56,263 nucleotides of DNA from Planctomycetota bacterium (GTDB lineage Bacteria > Planctomycetota > PUPC01 > JACPCR01), in assembly GCA_027625095.1 (NCBI GenBank), contig JAQBXN010000043.1, forward strand, positions 1-56,263, read 5' to 3'. Both the position numbers and the translations under genes were made by a program. Positions 43,886 to 53,600 of the stretch are shown piece after piece. Positions within the stretch are counted from its first letter, which is position 1. Each line of letters begins with the position of its first letter. The notes below the pieces were generated by a model, which did not search any database, was not told the origin of the DNA, and saw only the letters and a program-made list of their open reading frames with translations.

Positions 43886-43920
43886 AGAAGCCTCTGCGTT
43901 TGCAGGGGCTTTTTTTATTT
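43886..43920 (+). terminator. Intrinsic terminator of the ferredoxin gene
   Basis: AGCCTCTGC (43889-43897) pairs with GCAGGGGCT (43902-43910), with one G-T wobble and a 4-base loop. A run of seven T then follows. It starts about 20 bases after the ferredoxin stop. Confidence 0.9.
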
Positions 43921-44075
43921 TAAAAGACCTGACTGCCTGACTTGAACGATTCTTCCAACCCCGATGAGCTTTCCTCATTTACCATTTGGGTAAACTCAAT
44001 TCGGACTCTTGAAGAAAGGCATGAGCTAAAGCCGGAGGCGGCTGACTGAATTTCAGAATGTCCGCCGTAACGCAG

Positions 44076-44462
44076 TCAGTTCTCCATCAGCAACTCGAGC
44101 ACCTTCTGGTTCGCCTCAGGAAAATTGTAGTCATTTAGATCGCAAATTTTTATCCAGCGTACCTCATCGGATTCTATCGCCCTCGGGCGGCCCCCCTGAC
44201 TCCAGCACAAATAAAAGTAGAGGTGAACGCCGCGTTCTGGATACTCAAATTGCTGCTCGTAAAACAGCGAGGTGGGACTGATCTCTAAGCCGAGTTCCTC
44301 CCGGCACTCACGAACTAACGCCTGTTCATTGGTCTCGCCATCTTCGATCTTGCCGCCTGGAAACTCCCACAATCCGCCCAGGTGCTGATCAAGGCTGCGA
44401 CGCGCGATTAAGACTTCGTCCCCTCGCTGAATGATCGCAACTGCAATTCTGAGCCGCACCAC
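44076..44462 (-). CDS. NUDIX hydrolase, MutT-like
   Basis: 128 residues from GTG 44462, 3 bases after the TPR gene stop, with GGAG 8 bases upstream. A second GTG follows immediately. The NUDIX box is complete: GGKIEDGETNEQALVREC followed by REELGL. WEFPGGK before it and the size match MutT, which removes 8-oxo-dGTP from the nucleotide pool in the cytoplasm. Last gene of the leftward ExbD-giant-TPR cluster; the link is probably only transcriptional. Confidence 0.88.
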   Translation of the reverse strand: MVRLRIAVAIIQRGDEVLIARRSLDQHLGGLWEFPGGKIEDGETNEQALVRECREELGLEISPTSLFYEQQFEYPERGVHLYFYLCWSQGGRPRAIESDEVRWIKICDLNDYNFPEANQKVLELLMEN

Positions 44463-44465
44463 GCA

Positions 44466-47400
44466 TTATTCTCCTATCTTTCCCTTGGCTTCCACGGCCT
44501 GGGGCGAATCAGGGAAGGATTTGACCAGGAGCGTGTAGAAGGTCTTGGCCTTGCTGGGGTCCTCGGCCTTTTCCCAGCATTGGGCAGCCTTGCTGAGGGC
44601 GAGGGGTTTCCATTCAGGGTAGCCGTAAATGAAGTTCACCTTGAGGAATCGCTTGGCCGCTTCCGGGAACTTGCCGGAACGCATGAGGATTTCACCCAGA
44701 CCGAGTTCGGCGCGGGCCGCGGTGACGGTTTCGGTCTGTTCGATGACCCTGGTGAAAGAGTCTTCAGCATCCTTGATCGCGCCAAGTTCCATGGAGCAGA
44801 TACCGGCGCCGTAGACGGCTTCATTGATGGCCTCCGTTTTCGGGAAGTCCTTGATCACCGAGTTGTAGAGCCCAAGCGCGCGCCCCCACTCTTTGAGCTC
44901 GCGATTGGCTTCGGCGAGTTGGAAAGTGGAGGCTTCTCTAAAGTCGGCCTTAACGGTGTTCTTGAGGCATTTTTCGAATGCGTCGACGGCCTGGTCGTGT
45001 GAACCGGCCTCCTGATACAGGCGGCCCAGGCGATAGAAAGCCTCTCCATAAAACTCGGAATTCGGAAGTTCATCAATGATGCGGCGATAGGCGGTAACCG
45101 CTTCGAGGGGTTCTTTCAGATGGGTATGAGTCCAGGCGAGTTTATAGACCGCGCGGCCCAGGACTTCTTCCTTACCGGCCTTGATGGCCTGGAGATAGAG
45201 CGCCTGCGCTGGCTTATATTTTTCATTGTCGTACTCCAGTTCACCCAGACCGAAGAAACTCTCCGCTCGCATTTCGGAGTTGGGGAAATCGCTGATTACC
45301 TTTTCGAAAGCAAGCTTCATCTTGTCCGGTTCCTTCTTTTCACGGTGGCACCAGCCGACGTCATACCAAACACGGTCGAGCCACTCGGAATCTTTGTACT
45401 GTTTGGTGAACTTACCGAACAGCTCAAGGGCCTGGTCGTAATGTTTGAGTCCCAAGTGGCAGGCAGCGATACGATATTGGCTCTCTTCAACAAATGAGCT
45501 GTCCGAATAGCTGGCGGTCAGCTCCAGAAATCTCTTGAGCGAGTCTTCAAATTTCTTCGATTCTTCGAGGCAGAGCCCAGCCCAGTAGAGCCCCTCCGGC
45601 GCGAGGTTGTCCTTGGGATAATCGCTAGTTGTGCGGGCAAATTCCCTGGCTGCTTCATCGAGTTTACCGAGCGATCTCAGGCACCAGGCATAGCCATAAC
45701 GAGCCGCGGGCGCTACGGTGCTCTGGGGATGTTCTTTGAGCAGGCGCTCGTAGCCTTTGAGCGACTGGTCGATCTTGCCGGACTCGAAGTAACTCTCGGA
45801 AAGATGCAGGATACCGTGAGGGACGAACTCGCCTTCCTTGTAAGTTTCGAGGAATTTCTCAAGGCGGGTAACGGCCTTCTCGAATTGGTTGCGTGAATAA
45901 TGAACCAGGCCTGCTTCAAACATTGAGCGGGCGGCAAACTCGGAATTCGGGTACTGCGTGGCGGTCTGATCAAAATGCTGGAGCGCCACCTGGGTCTGAT
46001 CCTTTTCGTCCGCAATTTTGCCCATCAGGTAGAGGGCTTCGGGCGCGAACTTTGAATCTTTCATTTCGGTGGAGAGCTTCAGGAACGTCGTGGCGGCCTC
46101 GTCAGGTTTTTGCGCGAGACGTTGTGACCATCCAAGCTTGTAAAGTGCGTCGTCCTGCAGGTCGCCTTCCTTTTCAGCAACGGCCCTGTAATCCGGAACT
46201 GCTGCCGCGTATTCGCCTTTACGATATTGGAATTCACCCTGAAGAAATCGAACGGACAGTGCGTGCGGGCTCTTTTCAAAACTGGCCAAAAACTCGGCGG
46301 TCTTCTTCAGACCGTCATCCAGGCGGCCGAGCTTTTCAAGACACAGGCAGCGTGAGTAAGAGGCGTCGTCCGCCAGCTCGTGATCGGGGAATTGAGTGGC
46401 CACCTTGCCGTAGCTTTCTTCCGCAAGACCAAAATCCTTAGCAGCGAATTGGGCATCGCCCAGACTGTAAAGTGCGGTCACCTGGTCAGCGCCCTTTTCT
46501 TTGAGCACGGTGGCAAATTCGGCTTCCGCTTCAGCAACTCGGCCGAGTTTGAGCAGGCAGCGCCCCTTCCAATACTGTGCCTGACCGTTGAGCTTCTCGC
46601 TGCCCTCATCTTTAAGCATCTTTTCAAAGGCGGCGAGAGCGGCTTCATATTTTTCAAGCCCGAACAGACTGCTGCCCCCGTTGAACAGAGATACCGATGC
46701 GATTTCTGTCTTGGGGAATTTGCCTGCCGTCTCCAGGAAAAGTGCTGCTGCTTCCTCCTTCTTGTCCAACTCGAAGAGGCAACGTGCGCGGCCAAGGTAA
46801 GAATCGTCAATGTATTCTGATTTGTACTTTTCGACCACCATCAGGTAGGCGTCGTGAGCTTCCTGGAATTTTTTCAAATTGAAAAGTGCCTCGGCCATCT
46901 TGTAGTGACACTCAGCGACGGTCTCTTCCTTCGGGAACCTGGAAACGATCGTGCCGAAGTGCTTGACTGCACCTTCAAAGTCGCCGCTCAGAAAACGCGA
47001 CCAGCCGAGTGAATAGGTGGCTGCGGCGACGTATTCACTCTCACCATACTTGTCGAGGAGCTTTTCATACGCCGCGGTGGATTTCGCGTAATCCTTCAGT
47101 TTGAAGAATGCTTCACCTTCAAAATAGCAGGAACTGTCTGCGAGTTTGTGCATCGGTTCTTTACGCGCCAGCTCGCCGTAAGACGCCGCGGCCTTTTCAT
47201 ATTTCTCCAACTGGTTTAAGTAAATCTCACCCAGGCGATAGCGGGCGGTCTGCCCCTCCTTGAAATCCGCATTCCTGGCCAGGACGGTTTCAAAATCGTT
47301 GGCCGCAGCCTCATATTTCTTCAGACGATACAGACACTCGGCCTTCCGGAATCGGACTTCTTCTGTGTGCTTGAAGTCTGGAAATTTCTTGAGGACTTCG

Positions 47401-47531
47401 TCGTAGTAGCCGAGGGCAGTCTCGTAGTCTTCAACAATAAAAATCCCGTTGGCGAGATTGAACGTATCCGTCGCTTCGTCAGCGATGGCCGTTGCAGAAA
47501 GCAGGAGAGTAAGAATGAAAGGACAAATCAT
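44466..47531 (-). CDS. Long secreted TPR protein of the ExbD cluster
   Basis: 1021 residues from ATG 47531, where a clean signal peptide starts (MICPFILTLLLSATAIADEA). Starting at 47657 would put a repeat array ahead of it. The rest is almost entirely tetratricopeptide units of about 36 residues, roughly 25 of them, with W/Y-x-x-G and A-x-x-x-F/Y patterns (YEKAAASYGELARKEP, EAAARFLETAGKFPK-type units). It resembles the periplasmic TPR protein YbgF/CpoB of Tol systems, much enlarged. The two genes before it are ExbD and the TonB-like giant, so it may be a periplasmic scaffold for that machine. No ribosome binding site is visible; a nonamer array abuts the ATG instead. Confidence 0.88.
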   Translation of the reverse strand: MICPFILTLLLSATAIADEATDTFNLANGIFIVEDYETALGYYDEVLKKFPDFKHTEEVRFRKAECLYRLKKYEAAANDFETVLARNADFKEGQTARYRLGEIYLNQLEKYEKAAASYGELARKEPMHKLADSSCYFEGEAFFKLKDYAKSTAAYEKLLDKYGESEYVAAATYSLGWSRFLSGDFEGAVKHFGTIVSRFPKEETVAECHYKMAEALFNLKKFQEAHDAYLMVVEKYKSEYIDDSYLGRARCLFELDKKEEAAALFLETAGKFPKTEIASVSLFNGGSSLFGLEKYEAALAAFEKMLKDEGSEKLNGQAQYWKGRCLLKLGRVAEAEAEFATVLKEKGADQVTALYSLGDAQFAAKDFGLAEESYGKVATQFPDHELADDASYSRCLCLEKLGRLDDGLKKTAEFLASFEKSPHALSVRFLQGEFQYRKGEYAAAVPDYRAVAEKEGDLQDDALYKLGWSQRLAQKPDEAATTFLKLSTEMKDSKFAPEALYLMGKIADEKDQTQVALQHFDQTATQYPNSEFAARSMFEAGLVHYSRNQFEKAVTRLEKFLETYKEGEFVPHGILHLSESYFESGKIDQSLKGYERLLKEHPQSTVAPAARYGYAWCLRSLGKLDEAAREFARTTSDYPKDNLAPEGLYWAGLCLEESKKFEDSLKRFLELTASYSDSSFVEESQYRIAACHLGLKHYDQALELFGKFTKQYKDSEWLDRVWYDVGWCHREKKEPDKMKLAFEKVISDFPNSEMRAESFFGLGELEYDNEKYKPAQALYLQAIKAGKEEVLGRAVYKLAWTHTHLKEPLEAVTAYRRIIDELPNSEFYGEAFYRLGRLYQEAGSHDQAVDAFEKCLKNTVKADFREASTFQLAEANRELKEWGRALGLYNSVIKDFPKTEAINEAVYGAGICSMELGAIKDAEDSFTRVIEQTETVTAARAELGLGEILMRSGKFPEAAKRFLKVNFIYGYPEWKPLALSKAAQCWEKAEDPSKAKTFYTLLVKSFPDSPQAVEAKGKIGE

Positions 47532-47566
47532 GGTTGGAATGGTTGGGATGGTTGGGATGGTTGATG
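47532..47566 (-). repeat. Nonamer array (ATCCCAACC) abutting the TPR gene start codon
   Basis: On the plus strand GGTTGGAAT, GGTTGGGAT, GGTTGGGAT, GGTTGATG run from 47532 to 47566. On the coding strand the ATG at 47531 falls where the next unit's AT would be. The array therefore takes the place of a ribosome binding site. Confidence 0.8.
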
Positions 47567-47687
47567 CCCTGGTTTGGCTGACCTGGAGTAACAGCTCTAG
47601 CCGGGTTCTTTCTGAGAGCTTCCAATCCCGGTTAAAGCTGTTACTTATGAATGGCAAGCCTACGTGAAAATTTGCCGGGACTTGTGG

Positions 47688-50600
47688 CTATTCACGATCA
47701 TTTACATTGTCTGTAATTTTCTGTTGAATTTGCAGGCCTGATTGCAGCCACTTGACCAAATCCTCCTTCTTTACCGTGCTGATCTGGAAGTTGTCGAAAA
47801 TAAGCCGGCCGGGCTTGATAGCGTAAATCAGAAAGGTCATTTTTCGTACATCGCCGGCGCCTTGCAGTTCCTGGTTGTATTCCCATAGAGGAGCGGTCTT
47901 GAAATTCTTGCCCAGGCGAAAGAGAACATTGCGGTTCATGCCGGGCTTGAGCACCACCTGCGGCGATTCGTGATAAATGTATTCCTGCCCACCCGTACTG
48001 AGTGCGAGGGCGAGCCGGACGATGGCGGTGCTCTGATTATTGACGTCCATCAGGATGGCATGAGCCCCGGAGAGGTCGAGCTTTTCGGCCTCGCCAAAAT
48101 CCCGCTCAAACGTGGATTTGTCGTGATTCTTTTCAAACTTTACATCGAGCTTGTTGCGGCCATCTGCACCAATGATGGCGAGTTCGGGGACGTCCGTGTT
48201 CTCCCAATCGTTCGCGATCCATTCTTTGGCCGTATCTTTTTCGAAATCCTCGATGTCATCGAGTTTGCCGTTCAGGAACAAGCTTCGCCATTTCTCCTCG
48301 TAAGTCTTTCGGCGCTGCATTTCCTCCTCCGCCTCTTCCACGATTCTGGTCCGCTCCACCTGCACGCCACGCTCGCCAAGGAAATAGAAAACCAGGTTCA
48401 TACTCATCCGGAGTGCCCCCTCGCGCATCTGTTCGGGGCTCAGGTCGGTCTGTGAACGCTGGCCGGCCGTGCCCTTTTTAGGATCGATCTCAAGACCGCA
48501 TCCATAATCGTTGCGGCTGTAGATGATCGCCGGCCGGCCGTCGATGAAGTAAGCGTGCAGGCGGGTCTCACGGAACTTGTCTCCCGGGGGAATAGAGTAG
48601 CCTTCGTAACCTTCCCGCAAAGGGTAGCAGGACGAAAAAACCGGGTGATCCATCGGAAGTTCGCCATACTCCGCGTCAGGCAGCACGAGCCGGATCTGTT
48701 CATGGAAGCTGCGGTCGAATGTGTTGTCCGTTTCTTCGGAGCAGTCATCGACCCATAGCCAGCCGCCGCCTTCGAGGTAGTCACGCAGGTTGGATGCCTC
48801 AGTCTGAGAATATTCGAAACTGAATTCACCGGTCATAAAGAGCCAGGGAGCATGCATCAGTCTGGAGCGATTCGAAAACGGGATTGTTTCCACCTTGCTC
48901 CTCAGGATAAAGCTGAGCCGGCGTTCGACTTCATCCTTTAGAAAACTCATTGCTCCGACTTGCCGCTCACGGAACTTGGTGCGGCCATGAAATTCACCAA
49001 AGCTGGCAAGGTAGGTGATGAATTCGGTCATCTGGCGGCCGGGAACAGGATTGAATGCCGGCAGATTGGCGACCGCGTCCTGGTTGAGCATTCGGGGTGC
49101 GTACTCTGCAATCGGCCCACTGGTAAGCGGCAGACGCGAAGACGCAACCTGCACCGTCGCCTGCCTCGATGCTGGGCTCTTGCCTCTCAATTTTCCTCGA
49201 TCCATTTCCGTCCCGTGACCACCGAAAGAAACCTTTGTAGGCGCAAGCCCTCCTCCCCCTCCGCTCGCCTTCGCAACCATGACAGTAAAGCCGCCCCCTG
49301 GAATGTCTTCAATTTCGCCGGAACCTGTGCCGAGACCACTTGTGCCGCGACCGCCGTCACCCGTTCCGATCGGCCCGGGAACAACGCCTCCACTGCTTCG
49401 GTCATCTCCAAGACTTACTTCGGCTGAGCGCTCACCAGGCTCAGGCCCCCTGTTGAGCTTGGACTTTCCGGTGCCTGGGGCCGCTTGATTGATTCCTGAA
49501 CTGGTGCCACTTGCCCCAATACTGATTCCAACGGAATCCTCACCGGCAATCTGGCCTGTGACCTGTTGACTTTCTCCGGGTGAGTCCGGAGTTGCCATAG
49601 CTGTTGTTTCGATATCAGGGGAACTGCCGCGTTTTCCGCCAGAAGAAGAAATGGCCGGATAAAGACCAGGCTGAGCGTCATTCCGAGTGGGGCCGAGGAC
49701 ACTCGAATTTGCCAGCCGGCTTTTTCCGGCCAATTCCCTTGGGGCATTTCTAGTTGTTTTCGACTGGCTCCCTGTGCCAGTAAGACGGGTGATTGTAGCG
49801 ATTCCGGATTGATGATCAAGTTCAGATACTGAACCAATTTCCCCAACATATTTTGCAACTGGGCCGCCAGTTACTGTTGTTTCTTCTGCACTGTTAGACG
49901 AATGGCTGCGTCCACTTCCACTCGCTCTGCCCCCGCTGGCCAATTGGGCTTCGTCATCTAACTCGGCTTTTTCAATTCCTGTCGTACTCTTTGCCGAAGA
50001 GGCACCTGACCCTGAAGGATTGGCTTGAGTGGCCTTCTTTGTCCGCCCTGATTCAGCCCCGCTTAAGCTGCCACCAATTGTTAAGCCCGAGGTCAAACCC
50101 GAATCAGGATTTCCGGAAGTCTCTTTCTTTAAGGCAATTGCACCGATTCCATGGGCTGTATCCGGCTGCTCGGCATCGGCCGGAGAAGCCTGAGCCTCAG
50201 CACCGGCGCCCGATTTTGAGGATGCAAGAGTTGACCCAGCAGGTGTTCCCGAAGATGGGCGCTGTGTTGGAGCGACGTTTGTTCCTGCTATCGTTCCACC
50301 ATGGGAAGTCTGCGCTGTTTGGCGTCCTTGTGAGGCGGGTGCGCTGATATTCTTAGCCTGCGATGCCTCACCAACATTTATTGTAGGTGCGCCACTCATG
50401 ACGTTTAATTTTTGAACGGACTTGATCTCAGATGAGGTCGCTGATTCGGCTATCCCAGGATTGCCTTTTGACGCCTTTACCTCTGAGTCTGCACCGCCTT
50501 CGGACGTGGCAAGCGACGGCTCAGAAGTCTGCTCGATGTTGACCGAACCTGTTGACTGGGCTGGAGTTTGGGCCCCAGTTTCTGTCACTGCAATCTGCTT

Positions 50601-53600
50601 TTGACTGTCGCTGGAAGGGCTCTGGCTGGCCTGACCAATACTTCCGGAAGCCTGTTCCTTGATGTCTGAGACCGGAGCGCTTCTGGTAGGCTGAGATACT
50701 GTAGGAGTTTCAACAGGGGTGGATTCGGAAACAGCACTGGCTGTGCTCTTCGACCCGGCCATGGCGACTGTCTGCTCAGAAGATAATGAGGGCGCCGACT
50801 GGTCGGCGGTTTTCGTGATCTGGACTTCACTGGGAGTGGCCGGGCTTTCTGCTGCGTCGGTGATCTTTTTATCGGTAGAAGGCGACTGAACCTCACGACT
50901 GGCGGATGAGGCACTTTCAGTCGAAGGCGTCAATGAAGGTTCGTCAGAGGTCTTGGTCTCTACCTTCGGAGTCTGAACTTCAACTGAAGCAGTGGTCTTC
51001 GAAATGGAGGCAGGACTGGCCCTGCCTGCCTTAACCTCTTTGACATCGGCCTGGCTTGCGGAATCTGTCTTTTCAACCTTCACCTCGGCTGCCGTGATTT
51101 CCTTCTGTTTTGGAGCATTGGCCGATTTGGCCTTCTGGGTTTCGGCAGAGGCATTGTTGGCTGGTGTTGCCGATTCCGGCGAGACCTCGGCCCGCCTGCT
51201 GGCGTCCGATTTCGGGGTGGCTTTGACAACTTCTACATTGACCGACTCACTCTGCAGATCGGATTCTGCAGGAGCGGAATTCGAGGAAGCTCTGGCAACC
51301 TGCACTTCCGCCGGCTCGGATTGGCTCTTCTCGACTTGGACCTCTTTTGGCTCAGTTTCTTTGGGCTGAGACTCGACGGTGGACTTTTCTTTCGTCGATT
51401 CGCTTTTCGCACGGGCGACCTCGACCTCTGCCGTCTTGAGCTCTTTAGTCTCGGCCTGCTCCGTCTTCTGCTCCGTGGGCTGCGATTCGGCTGTGACTGA
51501 CTCTACCGTCCTGGTTTCATTGACCGGCTTTTCCTGCCTCACCGCTTCAGCGATCTCCGTCTTTTCGGGCTGTTCCTGCTTTTCAGGGGTGACCGTTTCG
51601 GCCTCCTTTTCCTGGGGTTTAGTCTCCTCACGGACCCGCTCGCGCTCGCTCTTCTCGATTTCTCGTTCAACCTCGACCTCCACGGCCTGCTTCTCGGTTT
51701 CGGTGTCCTTCGCCTGCCGTACTTCGAACTGCATCTGCGGCTCGCTTAATTTCGCCTGCTCGGCGGAATTGGCTTTCGAAGATTCAGAAGCTGCATCAGC
51801 CAGTTTGGTTTGCGATTCCTCGGTGTTTTTCTCCACCTCGACTTCCTGGACTGCCTGGGTCTCAGCGGAGTTTTCGGCTGCGGTTCTGGCCTGGCTGGTC
51901 TCCTGGGTTTTTTGTGGCTGCTGTTCGGTTTGAGTTTCTTCTTTCTTAACTTCGATGGGCTTCTGATCGAGGCTCGGGATGGGGTCGGATTGCTCAACGA
52001 CGGTTTCCGGGGTCGATTCCTGTTTCTCAACGAATTGCACGCTGAGCCGCTGAGGCTGTTCAACCTCAATGACCTTCTCTTCCAGGTAATAGACCGCGCC
52101 CAGGAGCGCCAGCACTACGTGGAGGATGCCCGATGCAAGATAAAACTTGGTCATCTCCGGCACATCGATGGAAAAAATCCACCTCAATGCCGCGACAACG
52201 ATGGCAAGAGCCACCAGGAGGAGAAGAAGCCAGAGCAGATTTCGCAGCCAGTTCGGCAGCATGACCTTCGCCGGTTGCGGTGCAGAAAGAATGGGCGCGA
52301 CCACGGCCACCTCTGCCACCGGTTCGGGCTCGATGATGGGCGCTTCTACCATGACACTTACCGGGACGGTCTGCGTCTGTTCGCCGTTGGTGAATGTGAT
52401 CGCTGTGAAATGCAGCCCCTTGTCGGCCGTCTGGGGGATACGAATAAGTACGGGCTGAGTCTGGGCGTCGTTGTCGCCAAGTTCGGTGATTGTCGTGATC
52501 GGGTCCAGTTGCAAGGTATCGATCATTGGGTGGGAGAGTGTGACCCGCTGAGCAAAATCGGCTTCGATTTCCAGCTCAATCAACATGGTATCGCCCGGAA
52601 ACATTCTTGATATATCAATAAAGGGTGGGAACACCCCAAAGGTCGGCGGTGGGGGCGCGGGCGGGCCAGGCGCCTGCTCAATAAGTGTGAGTTCGAATGG
52701 ACGCTCAACGACCTCGGCTCGCTTGGGCACAACCGTCGCTCGAGCCTGGAGCGACGCGCTGTTGTACGGGCCTCGTAGTTGGAACGACTCTGAATATGAG
52801 CCCACGGGCACGTTCTCTTCGGCCCTGAGTGCGACCGTGAATCGAGCGCTGCGATTCGGGCCGAGGCTGATTCGGCTGGGACTGGCCTCGAAAGACAGGC
52901 CCTCAGGCAGGCGTGAAAACAGTGCACGCAACGAGATATTTTGCTCTTTGGCAATGGTTGAGCGGACCGTTATTTCGGCGGTCCGTTCAGTGCCGGGCCG
53001 GACATCCGCAAAGGTGACGAGCGGATTAGAAACGTAGAAGCCTTTGGCGACGTCGATGTGGGCCCTCCAGACAATTTCGGTCTGGCCGAACCAGGTTATG
53101 AGTTTGAGCTTTCCCGTGTAATCCCCCGGTACAGCCTCATCTGGCGGATCGAGGGTCAGTTTGATTTGCCGGGTCGCACGCTCCGCCTCTTCGCCGACGG
53201 CTTCAATTCTGAAATTAGATTCCCCGGAAAGGTGCGCCTGCCTGGCTGCATCGGTGTCGAGGCCGGCCAGTTCGACGATCTCGGAATGCATGCTGTTGTG
53301 GGTAAAGGTAAGGGCATGCTCGACGCTCTGGCCACAGAAGACGCGACCAAAGTCGATGCCTTCTTCTAAGATATTGAGCTCCGGCCACTGGAGGGCAAAA
53401 CGGATGGGAATTTCGGACTCATTACGGCCGGCTTTGATGTGGAGATTCCAACGTCGAGTGCCGGGGGACGCGTGGCGGCCGATTGTGAGCGGAAGACTGA
53501 GTATTGTCTCTTGCGTGGCCAGGGAACTCGGTTGCTGAATCGGAAGAAGGACTTCCGTTCTCATCACAACACCCGCAGGCAATTCCACCTTATTCTCGAC

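Noticed and set aside
51379..52610. Long rightward open frames opposite the giant gene's stalk (184 and 266 codons)
   Set aside because: They are antisense shadows of the Glu/Lys/Ser-rich stalk, biased in composition, with no domain or ribosome binding site.
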